Assembly (NCBI RefSeq): GCF_003610635.1
Contig: NZ_RAQJ01000004.1
Coordinates: forward strand, 186,001 to 250,000
Length of the DNA: 64,000 nt
From: Ichthyenterobacterium magnum
GTDB lineage: Bacteria > Bacteroidota > Bacteroidia > Flavobacteriales > Flavobacteriaceae
Reading direction: 5' to 3'
Of the stretch, positions 1 through 8,517 are shown in pieces. Each line of letters starts with the position of its first letter. Positions within the stretch are counted from its first letter, which is position 1. The notes beneath the pieces are model-generated. The model had not been told where the DNA came from. It ran no database searches and was given only the letters and a program-made list of their open reading frames with translations. Made by a program: the position numbers and the translations under genes.

Positions 1-2377
1 TTTGTAAAGTGAACAATCCTTGAGATGGATTTGGAAAAATCTTAATACTATTTTTTATACTAAACTCGTCTGTAGATAAAACTTCAGCTGAACAGTTATA
101 AACCACTATGTCATCTACATACCAACCTATTCTCCCATTACAACCATCTGTACCAAACTCCCATCTAAATTGAATTTCAGAATTGGCAACAACTCCCAAA
201 GCAGATAAATTTACAACACTCGTTCCCCAACTTCCTAATAAAGAACCTTCATCAAATCCCGTAAATGCGTCTTCACCCTGCATTGGGTTATTATTTCCTT
301 CTCCTGTTGTATTTAAGCTTCTATTATATGCGTTCACTAAAAATGCAGATGCAGGAACTAAAAGCCACTCACCTCCATCTACACTAAACTTTATGTTTCC
401 TCCATCCCAATCTGTTTCAGTTGCTACATAATGGTCAAATGCCAAATCAAAAGTCCCAACTACTATATTAGGCATTGTAATTATTGGGCTTTCTAAACGC
501 ATGATACCATTTTCTAAATCAGTATTGCAATTTCCTATAACTGGATCTACTGCAAATATGGCACTTCCAACTCTACTATCTGGTAATTGAGTATCAAGCA
601 CCCAATCTCTAGACGACCAAGTAGCAGCATTTGTTGGTAATTGACTAAAAGACCAACCATCTGTACCAGATTCCCAATCTTCATAAAAAATTCTTCCCGT
701 AGTTGCAGCAGCACATAATGGGTCTGAAACTCCTAAAACTGGAGTAAAGCCACAGGCATCTGGATCTAATCTCATTTCTACAGCTAATATTGCTTTTGCT
801 ACTTGCAAACAATCGGCAGTGTTAATAACTTCACCTGAAGGTCCAGAAGCAACACTTGTTGTCGATAACCCTTCTAGGTTAATGCCTATTAAATCATTAC
901 ATGAAGCTTCTAACGCATCAGCTAGAACAGCAAAATCACTTGTTGATGTTAAGTAGGCACTTTGGGCTCTCCAAAAAATATGAGCTGCTTTGGTAAAACC
1001 AATGGCATTAATTATTTGTCCGTTATAAGTTCCACCATCTACAAGAAGTGCGTAAGCATGATTAGGTATTCCTGAGTTAGAATGCACACCACCATTATCA
1101 TTAAAAGCAAAATCACAAGCATATTGCACGTCTGTTACTTTCCCTGGATCTCCATTACACGTTGGATCCCACATATCTCTAATTGGGTTTCCAAAAGCAT
1201 TGGCATCTTCACCCATTCTCCAACGAACAGAACTGGAGCAACCCGTTCTTAACGATAAATCTTCACCTAAATCTTCATAGTTATTTAAGAGATCTACTGT
1301 TTCTCCCCAAATATCTGAATACGATTCATTAATTGCGCCAGACTGATATGCATAAACTAAACCGCTAGTATATTGCGTATAAGCATGTCCCCATTCATGT
1401 GCAACCACATCATCTGAAGCTGTGCCAGTACAATAGTTAGCTGTAACACCATTCCAGCTTGCATTAGGACAATTTATATTTGGATTATTATTTATAGTTC
1501 TCATTATTGCATCTGCTCCATCATAAGATGCATAATTAAAAGTATTGTTAAATAAATTATACATATGTGCAGAAGCTTCAATTTCATTCTGTTGCCATTG
1601 GTCTAGTGCGCCAGGAAATTGATTTCCTTCTTGCCAAATTAAATTAGATGTATCGTTTTCATAAAGCTCTCTACTTAAAGCATGGGCTATACCAGTAAAC
1701 TGTTCAACCAAATTACCTGTATGCGCATCTATAAATAAAAACTCCCTTACATCAATATTGTTTCTTACTTCAACTTCATAAACTAAATGTTTTGATTCTA
1801 CATAACCCTGAGCTAAACCTTTTGGAAACACATAAAGTTTTGTACTATAAACTTCAATTTGAGTACCAGAATTATTAATATTTTGATTATTAACATAATT
1901 CAAGGCTTTATTGCTTGCTTCTACACTATTTATTTGAGGCACTGAATTGAGTTTTATATTATCTATAAAATTTCCATTTACTGCTGTTAGTTTATTTTCT
2001 AAATTAAAATGAAATTTTAACTCAGCATCAAAAACTGCAACACCATTATATTTTTGCTTTAAGGTTAATTGCTTAAAACCATAATTATCGGTCTTAATTT
2101 TATCAAAAAATAAATCCTCTTTAATAGAAGAAACATTATAAATACTTTTATATAGCTCTAAAAAATAAATCGCTTTTTCTTCAAGTGAATTACCAGCTAT
2201 TTCTAAAGGGTTATTAAAAGGAAATTTCACAAACTCTACTAAACCTGAGTTTTGATTAATAGTAATGTTAGCTTTTGTTTCGCTTTTTAATTGAGCTATA
2301 ACTTTATTATGGTCTTGTGCTGTACTAGTAAAACTTATTAATATAAAGCTAACAACTAGCCAAATAGGGTTTTTCAT
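1..2377 (-). CDS. Secreted M4 (thermolysin-family) metalloprotease with T9SS sorting domain, 3' end cut by window edge
   Basis: The reading frame is open from an ATG at 2377 to the left edge (about 792 codons seen). It starts with a Sec signal peptide (MKNPIWLVVSFILISFTSTAQ), followed by a thermolysin-type propeptide region. The catalytic domain has the zinc site HEWGH at residues 327-331, the third-ligand motif NESYSDIWGE about 25 residues later, and the catalytic-His motif GVHSNSGIPNHAY. A beta-sandwich domain ending GWYVDDIVVYNC follows. Residues from about 780 read IFPNPSQGLFTL, the beginning of a type A T9SS C-terminal sorting signal. By family knowledge the enzyme is exported by Sec, then secreted across the outer membrane by T9SS, and degrades extracellular protein. 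The last part of the sorting domain and the stop lie outside the window. I am confident of the family; substrate unknown. Confidence 0.93.
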   Translation of the reverse strand, partial: MKNPIWLVVSFILISFTSTAQDHNKVIAQLKSETKANITINQNSGLVEFVKFPFNNPLEIAGNSLEEKAIYFLELYKSIYNVSSIKEDLFFDKIKTDNYGFKQLTLKQKYNGVAVFDAELKFHFNLENKLTAVNGNFIDNIKLNSVPQINSVEASNKALNYVNNQNINNSGTQIEVYSTKLYVFPKGLAQGYVESKHLVYEVEVRNNIDVREFLFIDAHTGNLVEQFTGIAHALSRELYENDTSNLIWQEGNQFPGALDQWQQNEIEASAHMYNLFNNTFNYASYDGADAIMRTINNNPNINCPNASWNGVTANYCTGTASDDVVAHEWGHAYTQYTSGLVYAYQSGAINESYSDIWGETVDLLNNYEDLGEDLSLRTGCSSSVRWRMGEDANAFGNPIRDMWDPTCNGDPGKVTDVQYACDFAFNDNGGVHSNSGIPNHAYALLVDGGTYNGQIINAIGFTKAAHIFWRAQSAYLTSTSDFAVLADALEASCNDLIGINLEGLSTTSVASGPSGEVINTADCLQVAKAILAVEMRLDPDACGFTPVLGVSDPLCAAATTGRIFYEDWESGTDGWSFSQLPTNAATWSSRDWVLDTQLPDSRVGSAIFAVDPVIGNCNTDLENGIMRLESPIITMPNIVVGTFDLAFDHYVATETDWDGGNIKFSVDGGEWLLVPASAFLVNAYNRSLNTTGEGNNNPMQGEDAFTGFDEGSLLGSWGTSVVNLSALGVVANSEIQFRWEFGTDGCNGRIGWYVDDIVVYNCSAEVLSTDEFSIKNSIKIFPNPSQGLFTLQ

Positions 2378-2478
2378 AGAATTGTAGGTTTTGTCAAAAA
2401 TAGTGATAATTATTTAAGGTATTAGTTTTATTAAATTTTGTCGTGAAGTGATACAATTCTTATCATATATTTATATAA

Positions 2479-2517
2479 ATAATAAAACCTGCAACACAAT
2501 GCTACAGGTTTTATTAT
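2479..2517 (-). terminator. Hairpin terminator downstream of ndk
   Basis: A perfect 13-bp inverted repeat (2479-2491 with 2505-2517, arm ATAATAAAACCTG) lies 20 bp past the ndk stop. The AT-rich outer arms supply the U-rich end on either strand. It separates ndk from the protease gene that follows on the same strand. Confidence 0.7.
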
Positions 2518-2536
2518 AATTTATAAAAAATTGGGT

Positions 2537-2956
2537 TTAAAACATCTCTCTTCCTGAAAAATGAAAAGCACCTTCTATAGCAGCATTTTCATCACTATCA
2601 CTACCATGAACAGCATTTTCTCCAATAGATGCAGCATACAACTTACGTATTGTACCTTCTGCAGCTTCAGCAGGATTTGTAGCTCCTATTAATGTTCTAA
2701 AGTCTTCTACTGCATTGTCTTTTTCTAAAATTGCAGCCACAATTGGTCCACGTGTCATGTACTCAACTAGTTCTCCAAAAAATGGACGCTCATTATGCAC
2801 AGCATAAAATGCTTGAGCATCTGCAGTGGTCATTTGAGTTAACTTCATAGCTACGATTCTAAATCCAGAAGCTGTAATTTTTTCTAAAATTGCACCAATA
2901 TTCCCTTTTTCAACAGAATCTGGCTTAAGCATTGTAAATGTTCTATTTGTTGCCAT
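2537..2956 (-). CDS. ndk: Nucleoside diphosphate kinase
   Basis: Transfers the gamma phosphate between nucleoside triphosphates and diphosphates through a phospho-histidine in the cytosol. The start [18 protein letters not shown] is the canonical family start, and [12 protein letters not shown] contains the active-site His of the NxxHGSD motif. The 139-residue length fits the family. The frame extends 17 codons further upstream, but those codons run through the promoter (TACTTTTG and TTG boxes), so ATG at 2956 is chosen. It is monocistronic: its own promoter lies upstream and a hairpin downstream. It is divergent from the DHH phosphoesterase. Confidence 0.97.
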   Translation of the reverse strand: MATNRTFTMLKPDSVEKGNIGAILEKITASGFRIVAMKLTQMTTADAQAFYAVHNERPFFGELVEYMTRGPIVAAILEKDNAVEDFRTLIGATNPAEAAEGTIRKLYAASIGENAVHGSDSDENAAIEGAFHFSGREMF

Positions 2957-2977
2957 TTGTATATTATTAATTTTGCG

Positions 2978-3007
2978 CAAAAGTAACCTATTTCTTATTA
3001 AAAACAA
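2978..3007 (-). promoter_or_regulatory. ndk promoter, Bacteroidota type with both boxes
   Basis: On the minus strand TTG (3007-3005), 19 bp, then TACTTTTG (2985-2978) matches the Bacteroidota -33/-7 consensus TTG-N19..23-TAnnTTTG. The ATG follows 21 bp later. This is one of the two best two-box promoters in the window. Confidence 0.8.
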
Positions 3008-3030
3008 TAGAAACCAATATTAAAAAATTG

Positions 3031-3038
3031 TATATTCG
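3031..3038 (+). promoter_or_regulatory. Probable -7 box of the DHH-gldI operon
   Basis: TATATTCG, a one-base variant of TAnnTTTG, ends 6 bp before the ATG at 3045. No clear -33 TTG at the expected distance. A short or absent leader is implied. Confidence 0.4.
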
Positions 3039-3044
3039 CCATCT

Positions 3045-4064
3045 ATGACAAAAGACAATATTAACAACATAAAAGAGCTTTTAAGTACTCCAAAAAAAAT
3101 TGTAATTGTACCTCATAAAAACCCAGATGGTGATGCTATTGGTTCTACATTAGCTTTATATCATTATTTAAAACTTCTAAATCATGATGCAGTTGTTATT
3201 GCTCCAAATGATTATCCAGACTTTTTAAAATGGATTCCAGGAGAAGGCACTATAGTAAAATATGATAGTCAAGAAGAGGAAAGCAATGTTTTAATTGAAA
3301 AAGCTGATATTATTTTCACCTTAGATTTTAATGCTTTGCATAGAGCTGGAAACATGGAACATGACCTAAAGCATTCTGAGGCAATTAAAATTATGATAGA
3401 CCATCATCAACAACCTGATGATTATGCGTTATATATATACTCAGATGTAAAAATGTCTTCTACATGCGAAATGGTTTATAATTTTATTGAAATGCTAAAT
3501 GACGTAGATAAAATAAATGCTGAAATAGCAACTTGTTTGTATGTTGGTATTATGACAGATACAGGTTCTTTCAGGTTTAAGTCTACAACTAGTGCTACTC
3601 ATAAAATTATTGGTGATTTAATAGACAAAGGGGCAGATAATTCGCAGATTCATAACAATATCTATGATACAAATAGCTATAATAGATTACAACTTTTGGG
3701 ACAATCTTTAAGCAATTTAAAAGTTTTACCAGAATACAACACAGCATACATTACATTATCTCAAGACGAACTTAATCACTTTGATTATAAAAAAGGTGAT
3801 ACAGAAGGTGTTGTAAATTATGCGCTCTCATTAAAAGGAATTGTTTTCGCTGTTATCTTTATTGAAAATCAAAAAGAAAACATTATAAAAATGTCATTGA
3901 GAAGCAAAGGTGATTTCTCTGTAAACGAATTCTCAAGATTACATTTTAGTGGTGGTGGTCATAACAATGCTGCTGGAGGCAAAAGTGATTTAAATTTAAA
4001 AGATACAGTTGACAGATTTATTAGTATATTACCAAGCTATAAAAACACCCTAAACCATGAATAA
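3045..4064 (+). CDS. DHH/DHHA1 phosphoesterase, NrnA-like (nano-RNase / pAp phosphatase)
   Basis: A 339-residue protein with the two-domain DHH architecture. The N-terminal DHH domain shows NPDGDAIGS at 26-34, a metal-binding Asp in FTLDFN around 94, and the DHH triad at 119-121. The C-terminal DHHA1 domain ends with the substrate-binding motif FSGGGHNNAAGG. NrnA-type enzymes degrade 2-5 nt RNAs and can dephosphorylate pAp in the cytosol. The downstream gldI starts inside its last codons (8-bp overlap), so the two are co-transcribed. The linkage to gldI is seen commonly in flavobacteria (general knowledge). Which of the two NrnA activities dominates cannot be told from sequence. Confidence 0.88.
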   Translation: MTKDNINNIKELLSTPKKIVIVPHKNPDGDAIGSTLALYHYLKLLNHDAVVIAPNDYPDFLKWIPGEGTIVKYDSQEEESNVLIEKADIIFTLDFNALHRAGNMEHDLKHSEAIKIMIDHHQQPDDYALYIYSDVKMSSTCEMVYNFIEMLNDVDKINAEIATCLYVGIMTDTGSFRFKSTTSATHKIIGDLIDKGADNSQIHNNIYDTNSYNRLQLLGQSLSNLKVLPEYNTAYITLSQDELNHFDYKKGDTEGVVNYALSLKGIVFAVIFIENQKENIIKMSLRSKGDFSVNEFSRLHFSGGGHNNAAGGKSDLNLKDTVDRFISILPSYKNTLNHE

Positions 4065-4599
4065 AGTTGTATTTTTTCTTCTTTTAGTATGTTTAGTAGC
4101 TGGTTGTAAATCTCCTGAAGCCAGACGCCCAATTACTGTTAAATCGGGTTCTTTTATAAAAGAATCTGCAGAACGCAATAAAAAGCTATACGAGAAAGAA
4201 CAACAAAAAATTCAAAACATTATAAATGCAAATCCTCAAACTAACTATTTGGCATCAGAAAGCGGGTTTTGGTATTTTTATAATGTAAAAGTTGAACAAG
4301 ATACCATTACACCAAAATTTGGAGACATCGTAAACTTCAATTATAGTACTAAAGATTTTAACGGAAATAGCATTTATTCATTAGCAGAAAATAAAACGCG
4401 AAATTATGCTATGGATCAAGAAGAACTTTTTACGGGTTTACGTGAAGGTTTAAAACTAATGAAACCAGGCGAAACAATAACCTTTTTATTTCCTTCACAA
4501 AAAGCGTATGGATATTATGGCGATTCTAATAAAATTGGAACCAACACACCATTAGTATGTGAAGTAACAGTTAACACAATAATTCAAAACCAAAATTAA
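4057..4599 (+). CDS. gldI: GldI, gliding-motility-associated FKBP-type lipoprotein
   Basis: A 180-residue lipoprotein. The signal peptide ends at the lipobox LVAGC with acceptor Cys17, followed by a charged helical linker and an FKBP-type peptidyl-prolyl isomerase domain from about residue 85 (FGDIVNFNY, GLKLMKPGETITFLFPSQKAYGYYG). GldI is known in Flavobacterium as a periplasm-facing lipoprotein needed for gliding and T9SS function, probably by helping the other Gld proteins fold. It overlaps the DHH gene by 8 bp and is followed 10 bp later by another PPIase lipoprotein. Together they form a small periplasmic folding operon. Confidence 0.92.
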   Translation: MNKVVFFLLLVCLVAGCKSPEARRPITVKSGSFIKESAERNKKLYEKEQQKIQNIINANPQTNYLASESGFWYFYNVKVEQDTITPKFGDIVNFNYSTKDFNGNSIYSLAENKTRNYAMDQEELFTGLREGLKLMKPGETITFLFPSQKAYGYYGDSNKIGTNTPLVCEVTVNTIIQNQN

Positions 4600-4609
4600 A
4601 TAATTACCT

Positions 4610-5782
4610 ATGAAATTGATTAGCAAAACACTACTCTTATTTATGCTGTTTATATTAGTAACAGCTGCATCTTGTAAAGAAGAATACCCAGATTTAGATG
4701 ATGGTCTTTATGCAGAAATTGTAACTTCTAAAGATACCATGATAGCTAAATTGTTTTTTAAAAAAGTACCCGTAACTGTTGCCAACTTTGTTGCATTAGC
4801 AGAAGGAACTCATCCAATGGTTGCCGAAGAGTTTAAAGGCAAGCCTTTTTACGACAGTTTAACGTTTCATCGTGTTATGGATAAGTTTATGATTCAAGGT
4901 GGTGATCATACAGGCACAGGCGCTGGAAATGCAGGTTATAAATTTGGAGATGAATTTCATCCTGACTTAAAACATGACAAACCTGGTATACTATCTATGG
5001 CCAATTCAGGACCAGGAACAAACGGAAGTCAATTCTTTATCACTGAAGTTCCATACCCAAGTTTAGATAATAGACATGCAGTTTTTGGTGAATTAGTGAA
5101 AGGATTAGATGTTCAAGATTCTATTTCTAACGTAAAAGTCGGCCCAAGAAATAAACCTATTGATGATGTTATTATTTTGAAATTAAATATACTAAGAAAA
5201 GGTTCAGATGCAAAATCTTTTAATGCTTCTAAAGTATATATTGAAGGATTACCTAAGCTCAAAGAAAAACAAGAAGCTGCTCGTGAAGAAGCCCTTAAAA
5301 AAGCGGAAGAAGAGAAAAAAGCTAAAGAAGCTAAAATTGCAGAAGCCGCCAAAACATTTAAACCAATTTTAGAGGATTATAATGCAAAAGCTAAAACATT
5401 ACCTTCTGGTTTAAAAATGCATTTAATTACTGAAGGTAATGGTCCTAAACCAAAAGAAGGTGCTAATGTAAAAGTGAATTACGAAGGTTATTTTACAGAT
5501 GGTCGTTTATTTGACAGTAACGTGAAAGAAGTAGAAGAAAAATACGGTATGCTTAACCCAATGAAAGTTCAACGTAAAATGTATGCACCAATGCCGATGC
5601 AAATTACGCCTAATGCACAAATGATACCTGGGTTTAGAGAAGCTGCTGCATCTTTAAAAGTTGGAGATAAAGCATTTTTCTATATTCCGTCGCACTTAGC
5701 ATATGGTGAACGCGGTAGAGGCGCAATAAAACCAAATACAGATTTAACTTTTATACTAGAAATGGTAGAGATTGTTGAATAA
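4610..5782 (+). CDS. Peptidyl-prolyl isomerase lipoprotein, cyclophilin-FKBP fusion
   Basis: A 390-residue protein carrying two unrelated prolyl-isomerase folds. A lipoprotein signal ends at Cys22 (TAASC). A cyclophilin domain spans about 30-195 (FHRVMDKFMIQGGDHTGTG, GSQFFITEVPYPSLDNRHAVFG), then an Ala/Lys/Glu-rich helical linker at about 215-245, and an FKBP domain at about 275-390 (VNYEGYFTDGRLFDSN, MIPGFREAA, YIPSHLAYGERG). Both domains should act in the periplasm on secreted proteins. It is the third gene of the DHH-gldI unit and ends at a strong terminator shared with the convergent pepD gene. Confidence 0.92.
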   Translation: MKLISKTLLLFMLFILVTAASCKEEYPDLDDGLYAEIVTSKDTMIAKLFFKKVPVTVANFVALAEGTHPMVAEEFKGKPFYDSLTFHRVMDKFMIQGGDHTGTGAGNAGYKFGDEFHPDLKHDKPGILSMANSGPGTNGSQFFITEVPYPSLDNRHAVFGELVKGLDVQDSISNVKVGPRNKPIDDVIILKLNILRKGSDAKSFNASKVYIEGLPKLKEKQEAAREEALKKAEEEKKAKEAKIAEAAKTFKPILEDYNAKAKTLPSGLKMHLITEGNGPKPKEGANVKVNYEGYFTDGRLFDSNVKEVEEKYGMLNPMKVQRKMYAPMPMQITPNAQMIPGFREAAASLKVGDKAFFYIPSHLAYGERGRGAIKPNTDLTFILEMVEIVE

Positions 5783-5797
5783 CCCTTAATGATTTGA

Positions 5798-5836
5798 AAT
5801 AAAAAAAGCCTTTCAATATGAAAGGCTTTTTTTATT
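5798..5836. terminator. Bidirectional terminator between the PPIase and pepD genes
   Basis: An 18-bp perfect inverted repeat (5798-5815 with 5819-5836) has a 3-nt loop, a GAAAGGC core, and A7/T7 flanks that give a U-tract on either strand. It serves two convergent genes, ending 15 bp from each stop. Confidence 0.9.
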
Positions 5837-5850
5837 GCAGTAAATTTATT

Positions 5851-7314
5851 TTATCTCTTTGGAATCTGCTTTAAAATTTCTAATACAAACTTCCAGTATT
5901 TTTGTGCTGAAGAAATTTGAGCACGCTCATCTGGAGAATGCGCTCCTTTAATATTTGGTCCAAAACTAATCATATCCATATCTGGATAATTAGTACCAAG
6001 AATTCCACATTCTAAACCTGCATGACAAGCAGCAACATGTGGTTCTTCTCCATTGTTTAACGATTTATAAATAGGAACCATTAATTTTAAAATATCAGAA
6101 TCCATATTAGGTTTCCAACCCGGATAATCTCCACCAAACTCAACCTCACATCCTGTTAATTCAAATGCGCTTCTTAAAGTATTTGCTAAGTCCCATTTTG
6201 AACTCTCTACAGAACTTCTAGTTAAGCATCCTATTTTAATATTTCCATCTTTTACTATAACTCTAGCGATATTATTAGATGTTTCAACCAAATCAGGAAT
6301 ATCAGGACTCATTCTAAACACACCATTACAAGCGGCATAAATTGCTCTTGTTAAACCTTCTTGCACACCTAAATCCATAATACTTTCTGGTGTTTCAGAT
6401 TTAGAAACTTCAATCACCATATCAGGTTCCATGGTTTTTAACTCAGTCTTAATTTCACTTGCTAAGCTTTTCATTTCGCTTATAAATGCATCTTCATGAA
6501 TAGCATCAATAACCACTATTGCATTACTTTCTCTTGGAATTGCATTACGTAAACTTCCACCATCAATTTCAGAAATTCGAAGTCCGAAATTTTCAAAACC
6601 ATCAAACAGTAAACGGTTCATGATTTTGTTAGCATTACCTAAACCTTCATGAATTTGCATTCCTGAGTGACCACCTTGTAAGCCTTTAACAGTAATTTTA
6701 AAACCAATTTTAAATTCTGGTGTTTCTTCAACTTCATAAGTTCTTGTTGCAGTAACATCTACGCCACCTGCACAACCAACACCTATCTCATCATCTTCTT
6801 CTGTATCAAGATTTAATAATATTTCACCATCAAGCATTCCGCCTTGTAATCCCATTGCTCCGGTCATACCTGTTTCTTCATCAATAGTAAACAAAGCTTC
6901 AATTGCAGGATGCTCAATATCTTTACTTTCTAAAATAGCCATGATAGTTGCAACTCCTAATCCATTATCTGCTCCTAAAGTTGTTCCTTTTGCTCTAACC
7001 CAATCTCCATCAACATACATCTCGATACCTTGTGTATCAAAATCAAAATTAGTTTCGTTATTTTTTTGATGCACCATATCTAAATGCGACTGCATTACAA
7101 TGGTTTTTCTATCTTCCATACCAGCACTTGCTGGTTTTTTTATAATTACATTTCCAACATGATCTTCAATAGTTTCTAAACCAAGTTTAGCTCCAAAATC
7201 TTTCATAAACGCAATTACACGTTCTTCCTTTTTTGAAGGCCTAGGTACTGCGTTAAGGTCTGCAAATTTATTCCAAAGTTGTTTTGGTTCTAATTCTCTT
7301 ATTTCTGCGCTCAT
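5851..7314 (-). CDS. pepD: Cytosol non-specific (Xaa-His) dipeptidase, PepD-type M20 peptidase
   Basis: A 487-residue M20C-family metallopeptidase that hydrolyses dipeptides in the cytosol. The di-zinc site is intact: QSHLDMV (His77, Asp79), GADNG (Asp116), the general-base pair DEETG (Glu146-Glu147), and a late ligand region AACHAGLECG. Length matches E. coli PepD. Start ATG at 7314 lies 21 bp after a TACCTTTG -7 box. It is monocistronic and divergent from the DUF3810 gene. Confidence 0.93.
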   Translation of the reverse strand: MSAEIRELEPKQLWNKFADLNAVPRPSKKEERVIAFMKDFGAKLGLETIEDHVGNVIIKKPASAGMEDRKTIVMQSHLDMVHQKNNETNFDFDTQGIEMYVDGDWVRAKGTTLGADNGLGVATIMAILESKDIEHPAIEALFTIDEETGMTGAMGLQGGMLDGEILLNLDTEEDDEIGVGCAGGVDVTATRTYEVEETPEFKIGFKITVKGLQGGHSGMQIHEGLGNANKIMNRLLFDGFENFGLRISEIDGGSLRNAIPRESNAIVVIDAIHEDAFISEMKSLASEIKTELKTMEPDMVIEVSKSETPESIMDLGVQEGLTRAIYAACNGVFRMSPDIPDLVETSNNIARVIVKDGNIKIGCLTRSSVESSKWDLANTLRSAFELTGCEVEFGGDYPGWKPNMDSDILKLMVPIYKSLNNGEEPHVAACHAGLECGILGTNYPDMDMISFGPNIKGAHSPDERAQISSAQKYWKFVLEILKQIPKR

Positions 7315-7335
7315 GTAATTTATTTTTTAGTTTCG

Positions 7336-7343
7336 CAAAGGTA
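7336..7343 (-). promoter_or_regulatory. -7 box of pepD
   Basis: TACCTTTG on the minus strand fits TAnnTTTG exactly, 21 bp upstream of the pepD ATG. No good -33 TTG. Confidence 0.6.
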
Positions 7344-7354
7344 CATCTTTTTAG

Positions 7355-7362
7355 TATTTTTG
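7355..7362 (+). promoter_or_regulatory. -7 box of the DUF3810 gene, implying a leaderless mRNA
   Basis: TATTTTTG ends 4 bp before the ATG at 7367. With transcription starting several bases past the box, the message would begin at or next to its start codon. It lies back to back with the pepD promoter. Confidence 0.5.
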
Positions 7363-7366
7363 AGTC

Positions 7367-8434
7367 ATGCAGAACTACAAAAAAAGTTTTATTGCTTTCT
7401 CTATCTTTCCTCAAATTTTGCTTCTGAAGATTTTAGCAAACTACCCATCATTTGTTGAGTCTGTCTACAGCAATGGTATTTATAAGTTGATTTCTAAATT
7501 AATGCATTACGCTTTTGGCTGGCTTCCATTTTCTATTGGAGATATCTTCTATACAATAGCTGTTATTTATATTTTGAGATGGTTAGTTATAAATAGAAAG
7601 CGCATTATAAAAGATACTAAACAATGGCTTCTTGATGTTTTAACAGTTATCTCAATTGGTTATTTTGCATTTCATGTACTATGGGCTTTTAATTATTACA
7701 GATTACCGCTGCATAAATCTTTAAATATTAAACATAAGTATACAACAGAGCAATTAATTAATACTACCGCACAATTAATTACTAAAGCTAATACTATACA
7801 TGCCTCGCTTTCAAAAAATGACACTTTAAAGATTAGTTTCCCTTACACAAAAAATGAATTATTACAACTCACGCCAAAGGGATACAATAATCTCTCAAAA
7901 AAATATCCGCATTTAGCTTATCAACCCAAGAGCTTAAAAAAGTCAATTTATAGTTTACCTCTTACATATATGGGGTTTTCTGGTTATCTAAATCCGTTTA
8001 CTAATGAGGCTCAAATTGATGGGTTAATTCCTAAATTTAAATATCCAACAACTGCTAGTCACGAAATTGCACATCAATTAGGTTATGCAGCAGAAAACGA
8101 AGCTAACTTTATTGGGTTTATGGCTGCTATGCATCATGAAGATATCTATTTTAATTATTCAGCCTATACTTTTGCGCTTCGTCATTGTTTACACGAAGTT
8201 TACAAACGCAACCCAGAACAGTATGACGATTTAGTTTCTAAAGTAAATAAAGGCATTTTAAAAAATTATCAAGAAGTACAAAACTTTTGGAACTCGTATA
8301 AAAACCCAACAGAACCTTTATTTAAAACAACCTATAATAACTTTTTAAAAGCCAACAATCAATCTGGTGGTATGAAAAGTTATAGTTATGTTGTAGCGCT
8401 TTTAGTAAACTACTTTGAAGCGAACCCATTATAA
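7367..8434 (+). CDS. DUF3810 family membrane protein with HExxH zinc motif
   Basis: A 355-residue protein. Three hydrophobic segments in the N-terminal third (about 8-25, 48-75, 88-112) suggest membrane anchoring. The soluble part contains SHEIAHQLGY with HEIAH at 232-236 and acidic residues in AAENEANF about 8 residues later, a zinc metallopeptidase-like arrangement. DUF3810 is a Bacteroidota family of unknown substrate, so metallopeptidase activity is inferred from the motif only. The transcript is probably leaderless. Confidence 0.85.
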   Translation: MQNYKKSFIAFSIFPQILLLKILANYPSFVESVYSNGIYKLISKLMHYAFGWLPFSIGDIFYTIAVIYILRWLVINRKRIIKDTKQWLLDVLTVISIGYFAFHVLWAFNYYRLPLHKSLNIKHKYTTEQLINTTAQLITKANTIHASLSKNDTLKISFPYTKNELLQLTPKGYNNLSKKYPHLAYQPKSLKKSIYSLPLTYMGFSGYLNPFTNEAQIDGLIPKFKYPTTASHEIAHQLGYAAENEANFIGFMAAMHHEDIYFNYSAYTFALRHCLHEVYKRNPEQYDDLVSKVNKGILKNYQEVQNFWNSYKNPTEPLFKTTYNNFLKANNQSGGMKSYSYVVALLVNYFEANPL

Positions 8435-8517
8435 AAAGACGTTAAAAAAAGCTGAATTACTTATTTCTACATTCTTAATTTCTATCTTTAGCTTTTAAAT
8501 TTAACCAACATCACAAA

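Noticed and set aside
183-431. 82-codon plus-strand frame
   Set aside because: It lies wholly inside the minus-strand M4 protease gene, which has matching catalytic and sorting motifs; it is an antisense shadow.
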